Positions 1 to 5,084 of a DNA stretch of 5,084 nt are shown here, one piece after another. This stretch comes from RUG11272 sp045226335 (lineage in GTDB: Bacteria; Bacillota; Clostridia; Christensenellales; Aristaeellaceae). Position numbers and translations under genes: made by a program. Numbering within the stretch: position 1 is the first letter of the stretch; each line of letters opens with the position of its first letter. The notes under the pieces were generated by a model. It had not been told where the DNA came from, searched no databases, and worked only from the letters and a program-made list of their open reading frames with translations. The stretch lies in NCBI GenBank assembly GCA_045226335.1, contig JBGVCH010000065.1:1-5084 (forward strand), read 5' to 3'.

Positions 1-1081
1 CCTCTTTCATGGCCTTGTCCAGCGCATCACGCCAGCTGTTCTTCTTCGGCTGCGGTTTCGGCACTTCCTTTTTCATTTCGGGCTCCCCAACTTTCCCGGC
101 GGGCTCAGGCGCGGGCTTCTCCGGCGCCGCGTCGATGACTTCTGCCGCAGGCTCCTGTGCAGACTCCGGTCTGTTTGCCTCAGGTCTGACCCGCTGGACA
201 GGCTTCGGGCGCTTGCGGGGCTCCCGCTCCGCCGCCGGTTCCAGCTGCGGTTTCGCCTGGGGATCCGGCAGGCCGTTCAGCTCCCGGATCTCCTCCAGAG
301 GATACACCTTGTTCTCGAAGCTGTCCCCCTTGCTGATGCGCACCGTCACCTGCTCCCGGATGATGTTCAGGTCGCTGACCGTGCCCAGACCGTCCGGGGT
401 CTTGATCTCCTTGCCGATGCGGGGCATCCGCTTGCGGGTCTGCTCGTAGTTGTCCTGCTCGAACTTCAGGCAGCACATGAGCCGGCCGCAGATGCCGCTG
501 ATCTTGGTGGGGTTCAGGGACAGGTTCTGCTCCTTGGCCATCTTGATGGACACGGGCTGGAAGTCCCCCAGGAAGGTACCGCAGCAGATGGGCCGCCCGC
601 AAGGGCCCAGGCCGCCCAGCATCTTGGCCTCGTCCCGGACACCGATCTGCCGGAGCTCGATGCGGGTGTGGAACACCGAGGCCAGGTCCTTCACCAGGGA
701 GCGGAAGTCCACCCGGCCGTTGGCGGTGAAGTAGAAGAGGATCTTGCTGTCGTCGAAGGTGTAGGTCACCGACACCAGCTTCATGTCCAGGCGGTGATCC
801 TCGATCTTCTTCTGGCAGATCTCATAGGCTTCGCGCTCTGCCGCCCGGTTATCCCGCTCATGCTGGACGTCTGCCGCCGTGGCCACGCGGATCACGGGCT
901 TCAGCGGGGCGCTGAGGCTGCTCTCCTCGATCTCGTGGACAGCCGTCACCGCCTCGCCGATCTCCATGCCGCGGCTGGTCTCCACCAGCACGTAATCCCC
1001 CGGTGTGGGCCACTGGCCCGCCGGGTCGAAGAAATAGAGTTTCCCGGCATTCCGGAATCGAATGCCCACAATGTTTACCAT
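1..1081 (-). CDS. ricT: RicT (YaaT), PSP1-domain protein of the Ric/Y-complex; 3' end outside the window
   Basis: RicT works with RicA and RicF in a cytoplasmic iron-sulfur complex. In Bacillus this complex promotes RNase Y-dependent mRNA processing and influences sporulation and competence. I read the frame directly from the reverse complement: 360 codons are open and no stop is reached, so the gene is partial at its 3' end. The protein begins MVNIVGIRFR. The PSP1 domain covers roughly residues 60-150. The family's cysteine signature follows as CGRPICCG (C161, C166, C167) and GICGRLMCC (C198, C203, C204); cysteines in this region are reported to bind [4Fe-4S] clusters. After about residue 272 comes a low-complexity tail rich in Pro, Glu, Ala and Lys, ending in an amphipathic stretch (NSWRDALDKAMKE) at the window edge. 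B. subtilis RicT has about 275 residues, so this one is clearly longer. The ATG overlaps the holB stop by 7 nt (ATGGTAA) and has GGAGGA 9 nt upstream. Identification is firm. Confidence 0.95.
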   Translation of the reverse strand, partial: MVNIVGIRFRNAGKLYFFDPAGQWPTPGDYVLVETSRGMEIGEAVTAVHEIEESSLSAPLKPVIRVATAADVQHERDNRAAEREAYEICQKKIEDHRLDMKLVSVTYTFDDSKILFYFTANGRVDFRSLVKDLASVFHTRIELRQIGVRDEAKMLGGLGPCGRPICCGTFLGDFQPVSIKMAKEQNLSLNPTKISGICGRLMCCLKFEQDNYEQTRKRMPRIGKEIKTPDGLGTVSDLNIIREQVTVRISKGDSFENKVYPLEEIRELNGLPDPQAKPQLEPAAEREPRKRPKPVQRVRPEANRPESAQEPAAEVIDAAPEKPAPEPAGKVGEPEMKKEVPKPQPKKNSWRDALDKAMKE

Positions 1082-2091
1082 CTGGATTTTTCCTCCATGA
1101 ATCTGAGCAGCAACTGCTCGAGAATGGCTTGCCAAGTCACCTGGCTCTGGCGGAGCATGGACGCTCGGGAGATGGCGTCCAGCAGCCGGACAAACCCCGC
1201 CGCGTCGCCCTTCTCCGCCATCCGCTGCCACGCTTCCGGATAATCCGCCAGCTGCGCCTTGTCTGCCCGGCCGTAGCGGGCCAGCAGCAGTGTGTGCACC
1301 ATGCCGGTCAGGTCGTCAAACAGCGCGTCCGCGTCGCCCTTCTGTTCCCGCCAATCCGCGCTGACCACCGGGATGTCGCTGCGCTGCGAGAGGTTAAAGA
1401 AGTCCTCCATCAGTCGCTTGCGGCGCTCCCACCATTCGGCGTCCGAAGCGATGGCCAGGGCCCGGCCGATGGAACCGGCCGCCGCCTGTGCCGCCGCCAG
1501 GGCTTCGCCGTCCGGGATCCCCGCGGCTTTCAGCACCGCCAGCACCTTCCGGTCCGGCCAGAGGTGCAGCTGAACCTCACGGCACCGGGACCGGATCGTG
1601 GTCAGCAGCATCCCGGGCATGTCCGTCAACAGCAGGAACACCACGCCGGGCTGGGGCTCCTCCAGAGTTTTCAGCAGGGCGTTCTGGGCGCTGTCGTTCA
1701 TGGCCTCCGCCTGCTCGATGAGAAAGACCCGGTTTCCCGCGCCGTAGGCGTGCTCCCCCGCCAGACGCACCGCTTCCCGGATGTCGTCCACCGAAATGCC
1801 CTTGGAGCCGTCCCGGGCTTTCTGGGAGATGTGCTCGCCCGGCCGCAGGATGATGACGTCCGGGTTGCTGCCCGCCTCCAGCTGGATGCAGGCCGGGCAG
1901 ACGCCGCAGGGCTTGCGCTCCCCCGTGCACAGCAGGGTCCTGGTGATCAGCCACGCCAGGGAGCGCTTTCCCACCCCGGGCATGCCGGTGATCAGCAGGG
2001 CGTGCGGGACAGGTCCGCTGAGCAACCGCGCCGCCGCCGGCTGTTCCGTGAAATCCGCCGCGGTCAGGCGGCTGTTATATCCCTCCGGCAT
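1075..2091 (-). CDS. holB: DNA polymerase III subunit delta-prime
   Basis: HolB is the delta-prime subunit of the clamp loader, which opens and loads the beta sliding clamp at primed DNA. The 338-residue product has the expected AAA+ order. A Walker A motif GMPGVGKRS lies at residues 36-44. A four-cysteine zinc module (C55, C62, C65, C68) follows at once, as in DnaX and delta-prime proteins. A Walker B-like strand FLIEQAE is at 123-129, where the usual acidic pair is degraded. Then come NALLKTLEEP at 137-146, sensor 1 (LLLT, 153-156) and the SRC motif with its arginine finger (168-170). The C-terminal part fits the helical collar domain but is weakly conserved. The ATG follows the darA stop after a single base, and I see no good Shine-Dalgarno before it, so translation is probably coupled to darA. 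The gene's last 7 nt overlap the ricT start. Length and motifs are normal for the family. Confidence 0.95.
   Translation of the reverse strand: MPEGYNSRLTAADFTEQPAAARLLSGPVPHALLITGMPGVGKRSLAWLITRTLLCTGERKPCGVCPACIQLEAGSNPDVIILRPGEHISQKARDGSKGISVDDIREAVRLAGEHAYGAGNRVFLIEQAEAMNDSAQNALLKTLEEPQPGVVFLLLTDMPGMLLTTIRSRCREVQLHLWPDRKVLAVLKAAGIPDGEALAAAQAAAGSIGRALAIASDAEWWERRKRLMEDFFNLSQRSDIPVVSADWREQKGDADALFDDLTGMVHTLLLARYGRADKAQLADYPEAWQRMAEKGDAAGFVRLLDAISRASMLRQSQVTWQAILEQLLLRFMEEKSRW
1091..1096 (-). promoter_or_regulatory. Ribosome binding site of ricT
   Basis: GGAGGA on the minus strand lies 9 nt before the ricT ATG and inside the last codons of holB. It fixes the ricT start although the two genes overlap, and it means ricT need not depend on coupling alone. 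Confidence 0.8.
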
Positions 2092-2092
2092 A

Positions 2093-2425
2093 TCAGTATT
2101 TCACGAACTGGTCCACCGTCAGGACAAAGACCGTGGCCCCGCCGACCGTGACCTCGATGGGATAAGGCGTGTACGCGCTGCCGGTCATGCCCGTGGCCGG
2201 GGTGTGGGCCGCGGTCATCTGCTTCCGGGCCTTGCAGACTTTCTCAATGATCTGAAGGGCGCCGTCCATCTTGGCGTCGTCCACACCGATCATCAGGGTG
2301 GTGTTCCCGGCCCGGAGAAAGCCGCCGGTGGTGGCCAGCTTTGTCACGCCATAGCCTTCGTTCATCAGCTCGCTCACCAGCCGGTTCGCGTCTTCATCCT
2401 GCACAATGGCGATGATCAGCTTCAT
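2093..2425 (-). CDS. darA: Cyclic-di-AMP receptor of the PII-like DarA/PstA family (YaaQ)
   Basis: DarA is a small trimeric cytoplasmic PII-like protein that binds cyclic-di-AMP; its downstream target is not well established. The 110-residue product matches the family length (about 109) and its conserved blocks: an N-terminal strand MKLIIAIVQDEDANRL, the ligand-binding segment TKLATTGGFLRAGNTT (residues 28-43), IGVDD (46-50), a variable loop near 70-85, and the C-terminal VGGATVFVL (94-102) ending in DQFVKY. I chose the ATG at 2425 because it has GGGAGGG 7 nt upstream and gives the family's N-terminus. The frame stays open upstream to an ATG at 2500, but that longer form would run across the promoter and its first 25 residues do not look like the family. 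The gene is first in a unit with holB and ricT and ends in TGA 1 nt before holB. The yaaR gene, which sits between darA and holB in Bacillus, is missing. Confidence 0.96.
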   Translation of the reverse strand: MKLIIAIVQDEDANRLVSELMNEGYGVTKLATTGGFLRAGNTTLMIGVDDAKMDGALQIIEKVCKARKQMTAAHTPATGMTGSAYTPYPIEVTVGGATVFVLTVDQFVKY

Positions 2426-2432
2426 GTGCGAT

Positions 2433-2439
2433 CCCTCCC
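2433..2439 (-). promoter_or_regulatory. Ribosome binding site of darA
   Basis: GGGAGGG on the minus strand is 7 nt before the ATG at 2425. It decides between this start and the longer in-frame ATG at 2500. Confidence 0.85.
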
Positions 2440-2462
2440 GGATGTCATGCTTATCCGAGTAC

Positions 2463-2491
2463 AGTATAGCGCAACCGCAGGGAAAATGCAA
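2463..2491 (-). promoter_or_regulatory. SigA/sigma-70 type promoter of the darA-holB-ricT unit
   Basis: The minus strand reads TTGCAT (2491-2486), a 17-bp spacer, then TATACT (2468-2463). The -35 matches TTGACA at four of six positions and the -10 matches TATAAT at five of six, with ideal spacing. Transcription would start near 2456 and give a leader of about 30 nt ending in the darA ribosome binding site. It lies downstream of the hydA terminator, so the darA unit is probably transcribed independently of the hydrogenase operon. I see no operator or riboswitch in such a short leader. Confidence 0.8.
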
Positions 2492-2551
2492 GAAGCGCAA
2501 GAGGAGTATGATTTAGGACGGACGGAAGGCCGTCATACCGAAAGTCCACCA

Positions 2552-2570
2552 ATGCCGGATCTTCCGACAT
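2552..2570 (-). other. Small hairpin in the hydA-darA gap, function unknown
   Basis: The minus strand can form an 8-bp stem ATGTCGGA / TCCGGCAT with one G-T wobble and a 3-nt AGA loop. No T-run follows on either strand, so it does not look like a terminator. It lies upstream of the darA promoter and would not be in the darA transcript. A shorter perfect inverted repeat, GACGG-AAGG-CCGTC, is nearby at 2521-2534. These may be binding sites or chance; nothing else between about 2495 and 2640 looks like a gene. Confidence 0.3.
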
Positions 2571-2600
2571 CTCTCACCCCACAACCATAGTACTTATTAC

Positions 2601-2616
2601 AAAAAGACCAAAGTCT
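2601..2616 (-). terminator. Weak possible second terminator behind hydA
   Basis: On the minus strand AGAC-TTTG-GTCT is followed by a T-run (TCTTTTTG). The stem has only four Watson-Crick pairs, with possible G-T extension, so it is weak alone. It stands about 25 nt beyond the main hydA terminator and could serve as a backup. It could equally be chance. Confidence 0.3.
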
Positions 2617-2641
2617 CCTCGAAAGCCCCGCCTCTCCGCAG

Positions 2642-2673
2642 AAAAACCGCCCCGCCGGTGAGGACGGGACGGT
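2642..2673 (-). terminator. Rho-independent terminator of the hydrogenase operon
   Basis: Starting 16 nt after the hydA TGA, the minus strand forms a 9-bp GC-rich stem ACCGTCCCG / CGGGGCGGT (2673-2665 with 2654-2646). It has one G-T wobble, a 10-nt loop and a TTTTT tract at its 3' side (2646-2642). This is a textbook intrinsic terminator. It marks hydA as the last gene of its operon and insulates darA. Confidence 0.9.
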
Positions 2674-2689
2674 CTTTCGCTTCGCGCGA

Positions 2690-4438
2690 TCAGTCGGTGT
2701 ACTTCTCGCGCTTGGTATAGCTGGTGTGGAGCAGCTCGTGAGCCTTGTGGCTGCCGGGCTTGCCCAGGAAATCCTCGTAGATCTGCTTGATCTCGGGGTT
2801 GTCGTGGCTCTTGCGCAGGGGCTTGTCGGAGTCTTCGCCGTAGAGCGCCTTGGCCCGGACCGCACGGACATCCACGGTGGCGCGGGTGTCGCTGTCCACG
2901 ATGGGCTGACCGCCGCCGTTGACGCAGCCGCCGGGACAGGCCATGACTTCGATGAAGGTGTAGTTCTTCTCGCCCTTGCGGACGCTCTCCAGGACTTCCG
3001 CAGCCTTGGAGGTGGAGGAGCAGACCGCGACGCTGACGTCCAGGTCGCCCACCTTGACGGTGGCTTCCTTGATGCCCTGGGTGCCGCGGACGGCCTCGAA
3101 GTCCACCTTCTCCAGCGTCTCGCCGGTGATGGTCTCATAGGCGGTGCGCAGGGCGGCTTCCATGACGCCACCGGTGGCGCCGAAGATGACGGCCGCGCCG
3201 GTGGAGGCGCCCATCAGGCTGTCAAACTCGCCGTCGGGCAGGAGGTTGAAGTTGATGCCGGCTTCCTTGATCATCCGGGCCAGCTCACGGGTGGTAATGA
3301 CGATGTCCACGTCCGCCAGGCCGTCGTGGCCCAGTTCGGGGCGGGCGGCCTCAAACTTCTTGGCGGTGCAGGGCATGACGGAGACGGTGACGATGCTCTT
3401 GGGATCGATGCCCGCCTTCTCGGCATAGTAGGTCTTCACCATGGCGCCCACCATCTCGTGGGGGGACTTGCAGCTGGAGAGGTTGGGGATGAAGTCCGGA
3501 TAGTAGGTCTCGCAGAACTTGATCCAGCCGGGAGAGCATGAGGTGATCATGGGCAGCACACCGCCGTTGGTGACGCGCTCCACCAGCTCGTTGGCCTCTT
3601 CCATGATGGTCAGGTCGGCGCCGAAGTCGGTGTCGAAGACCTTGTCGAAGCCCAGCCGCTTCAGGGCGGTGGCCATCTTGCCGGTGACGGAGGTGCCCAT
3701 GGGGATGCCGAATTCCTCGCCCAGAGCGGCGCGGACAGCCGGCGCGGGCTGCACCACCACGTGCTTGGTGGGATCCTGCAGCGCGGCCCAGACCTTGGCG
3801 GTGTCGTCCTTCTCGTAGAGGGCGCCTACGGGGCAGGCCGTGATGCACTGACCGCAGTTGATGCAGGCCATGTCATTGAGCTTCAGGCCCCAGGGAGACT
3901 CGATGGCGGTCTTGAAGCCGCGCATCACCGGGCCGATGACGCCCACCTTCTGCACTTTCTGGCAGACGGCGACGCAGCGGCGGCAGAGGATGCACTTCTT
4001 GTTGTCCCGCACGATGGAGGGAGACACGTCATCCACGGCATAGTCATTGGTCGCGCCTTCGAAACGGTCGCCGTTTTCCACGCCCAGTTCGCGGCACAGT
4101 TTCTGAAGCTCGCAGTTCTGGGAGCGGACACAGGTCAGGCACTTCTTGTCGTGGGCAGAGAGCACCAGTTCCAGCAGGGTGCGGCGATACTTGCGGATGG
4201 CAGGGGTGTTGGTCTTGACCACCATGCCGTTGGCGGCGGGCAGCACGCAGGCAGCCTGGAGCGCGCGGGCACCGGTGTCCACCACGCACATGCGGCAGGC
4301 GCCGATCTCATTGATGTCCTTGAGGTAACACAGGGTGGGGATGTTGACGCCGGCCTTGCGGGCCGCTTCGAGGACGTTGGTGCCGGCCGGCACCTCGACC
4401 GCGATGCCGTCGACAGTCAGGGAGATCATGTTTTCCAT
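2690..4438 (-). CDS. hydA: Catalytic subunit of NAD(P)-linked, probably electron-bifurcating [FeFe] hydrogenase (HydA/HndD type)
   Basis: This cytoplasmic subunit interconverts protons and H2 at an H-cluster. It exchanges electrons with the NuoF-like partner encoded just upstream, and in bifurcating complexes both NADH and reduced ferredoxin are used. Domains in order: an N-terminal [2Fe-2S] domain (C37, C48, C51, C64); a His-ligated [4Fe-4S] site (H96, C100, C103, C109); two [4Fe-4S] ferredoxin motifs (C149/152/155/159 and C192/195/198/202); the H-domain; and a C-terminal small-subunit-like domain (about 545-582, LLHTSY). H-domain motifs are L1 TSCSPGW (299-305), L2 MPCTAKK (355-361) and L3 EVMACPGGC (497-505). 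Proton-path residues E281, E284, R288 and S321 are present by alignment from memory with Clostridium pasteurianum CpI. The oddity is S302 where CpI has an H-cluster Cys ligand. Its 582 residues match HndD, and it lacks the extra C-terminal domain of Thermotoga HydA. The ATG has AAAGGAGG 9 nt upstream. Confidence 0.96.
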   Translation of the reverse strand: MENMISLTVDGIAVEVPAGTNVLEAARKAGVNIPTLCYLKDINEIGACRMCVVDTGARALQAACVLPAANGMVVKTNTPAIRKYRRTLLELVLSAHDKKCLTCVRSQNCELQKLCRELGVENGDRFEGATNDYAVDDVSPSIVRDNKKCILCRRCVAVCQKVQKVGVIGPVMRGFKTAIESPWGLKLNDMACINCGQCITACPVGALYEKDDTAKVWAALQDPTKHVVVQPAPAVRAALGEEFGIPMGTSVTGKMATALKRLGFDKVFDTDFGADLTIMEEANELVERVTNGGVLPMITSCSPGWIKFCETYYPDFIPNLSSCKSPHEMVGAMVKTYYAEKAGIDPKSIVTVSVMPCTAKKFEAARPELGHDGLADVDIVITTRELARMIKEAGINFNLLPDGEFDSLMGASTGAAVIFGATGGVMEAALRTAYETITGETLEKVDFEAVRGTQGIKEATVKVGDLDVSVAVCSSTSKAAEVLESVRKGEKNYTFIEVMACPGGCVNGGGQPIVDSDTRATVDVRAVRAKALYGEDSDKPLRKSHDNPEIKQIYEDFLGKPGSHKAHELLHTSYTKREKYTD

Positions 4439-4447
4439 CTTGCACGT

Positions 4448-4455
4448 CCTCCTTT
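4448..4455 (-). promoter_or_regulatory. Ribosome binding site of hydA, abutting tandem stops of hydB
   Basis: The minus strand reads TAATAAAGGAGG: two in-frame TAA stops end hydB and run directly into a strong AAAGGAGG, 9 nt before the hydA ATG. This fixes the start at 4438 rather than the next ATG (Met4) and suggests efficient independent initiation of hydA within a shared transcript. Confidence 0.85.
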
Positions 4456-4456
4456 A

Positions 4457-5084
4457 TTACTCACGGCTGATGGCGCCGAAGCGGCACTTCTCGATGCAGG
4501 AGCCGCACTTCAGGCACTTCTTGGTATCGATGACATGGGGCTGCTTGACGGTGCCGCTGATGGCACCGGCCGGGCAGGCGCGGGCGCAGGCGGTGCAGCC
4601 CTTGCACTTCGCCGGGTCGATCTTGTACATCAGCAGGCTCTTGCAGTGATGCGCCGGGCAGCGCTTCTCGTAGATGTGGGCCTCGTACTCGTCCCGGAAG
4701 AACTTCAGGGTGGAGAGCACGGGGTTGGGAGCGGTGTTGCCCAGGCCGCACAGGGCGGTGGCCTTCAGGGTCTCGGCCAGGGTCTGCAGCTTCTCGATGT
4801 CGCCGTCCTCGCCCTTGCCTTCGACGATGCGGTCCAGGATCTCCTTCATGCGCTTGGTGCCGATCCGGCAGGGCGCGCACTTGCCGCAGCTTTCGTCCAC
4901 GATGAAGTCCAGGTAGAACCGCGCGATGTCCACCATGCAGTTGTCCTCGTCCATGACGATCATGCCGCCGGAGCCCATCATGGAACCGGCCGCGATGAGG
5001 TTGTCATAGTCCACGGGGGTGTCCAGCAGGGACTCGGGCAGGCAGCCGCCGGAGGGACCGCCGGTCTGCACGGCCTTGAACTTC
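4457..5084 (-). CDS. hydB: NuoF-like NADH-binding subunit of the [FeFe] hydrogenase (HydB/HndC type), C-terminal 208 residues
   Basis: This subunit oxidises or reduces NAD(H) at FMN and passes electrons to the catalytic subunit; in HydABC-type enzymes it is thought to be where bifurcation occurs. The FMN/NAD-binding N-terminus lies beyond the right edge, so the gene is 5'-truncated by the window. The visible part (numbered from the edge) has TGGPSGGCLP (7-16) and GSMMGSGGMIVMDE (33-46) of the NuoF core. Next is the [4Fe-4S] site SCGKCAPCR with a distant fourth ligand (C66, C69, C72, C112). A segment with H136, C142, H145, H146 and C147 follows. It ends with a 2x[4Fe-4S] ferredoxin domain (C160/163/166/170 and C190/193/196/200). 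That appended ferredoxin domain separates HydB/HndC from respiratory NuoF. Formate dehydrogenase partners share this layout, but the adjacent hydA makes hydrogenase far likelier. Two TAA stops end it, 18 nt before hydA. A NuoE-like gene probably precedes it. Confidence 0.93.
   Translation of the reverse strand, partial: KFKAVQTGGPSGGCLPESLLDTPVDYDNLIAAGSMMGSGGMIVMDEDNCMVDIARFYLDFIVDESCGKCAPCRIGTKRMKEILDRIVEGKGEDGDIEKLQTLAETLKATALCGLGNTAPNPVLSTLKFFRDEYEAHIYEKRCPAHHCKSLLMYKIDPAKCKGCTACARACPAGAISGTVKQPHVIDTKKCLKCGSCIEKCRFGAISRE

Noticed and set aside
9..734. Plus-strand open frames opposite ricT
   Set aside because: The minus strand encodes RicT without interruption here, with its conserved cysteine motifs. 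The plus-strand products are low-complexity shadows.
1003..2151. A 382-codon open frame on the plus strand, antisense to holB and across both its neighbours
   Set aside because: The product is rich in Arg, Gln, His and Pro with no domain, and it spans three well-supported minus-strand genes. It is a composition artefact.
2426..2500. N-terminal extension of DarA from the ATG at 2500 (25 extra residues)
   Set aside because: The extension would cover the -35 and -10 elements, has no family resemblance, and the ATG at 2425 has a strong ribosome binding site and the exact DarA N-terminus.
2533..3171. A 212-codon minus-strand frame overlapping the hydA 3' end and running through the terminator
   Set aside because: It is a frame-shifted reading of hydA (Ser/Pro/Arg-rich) and crosses the intrinsic terminator. 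No ribosome binding site or homology is evident.
2726..3541. A 271-codon open frame on the plus strand, antisense to hydA
   Set aside because: It mirrors the hydrogenase codons in GC-rich DNA. Its product is a Gly/Ala/Val/Asp-rich string with no recognisable domain, and hydA on the other strand is certain.
1..5084. A new defence, mobile or RNA-based system
   Set aside because: Every stretch of more than about 200 bases is filled by recognised housekeeping or hydrogenase genes. I found no direct-repeat arrays, transposase, integrase, tRNA or riboswitch-like leader.

Overview
The window comes from a GC-rich anaerobic bacterium. Two things point to the Clostridia: a modular, NAD(H)-linked [FeFe] hydrogenase operon, and a darA-holB-ricT gene run that is typical of Bacillota (Firmicutes). 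High-GC codon use together with this hydrogenase would fit a gut-type Oscillospirales member, but that placement is inference. All five genes lie on the minus strand, so transcription runs from the right edge to the left edge.

Right part (about 2640-5084): the end of a hydrogenase operon. The first gene seen is the 3' part of hydB/hndC, the NuoF-like flavin and iron-sulfur subunit, with its N-terminus beyond the window. It is followed 18 nt later by a complete 582-residue hydA/hndD, the catalytic [FeFe] subunit. Together they carry electrons from NAD(H) and ferredoxin through a chain of iron-sulfur clusters to the H-cluster. A NuoE-like subunit is expected upstream, outside the window. A strong intrinsic terminator closes the operon directly after hydA.

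Middle (about 2426-2641): a short gap without a gene. It holds the terminator tail, a weak second hairpin with a T-run, another small hairpin, and a near-consensus SigA-type promoter (TTGCAT, 17 bp, TATACT) that drives the next unit.

Left part (1-2425): a compact, probably co-transcribed unit. It contains darA (PII-like cyclic-di-AMP receptor), holB (DNA polymerase III delta-prime, 1 nt after darA) and ricT (PSP1-domain protein of the Ric/Y-complex, overlapping holB by 7 nt). The ricT gene is open at the left edge; 360 codons are visible with no stop. In Bacillus subtilis the matching order is tmk-darA-yaaR-holB-ricT-yabA. Here yaaR is absent, and the hydrogenase operon stands immediately upstream of darA.

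I see no mobile element, CRISPR array, RNA gene or clearly new system. The points most worth a second look are a serine in the H-cluster L1 motif of HydA (TSCSPGW), a probable zinc hinge in HydB, and a long Pro/Glu/Lys-rich tail on RicT.
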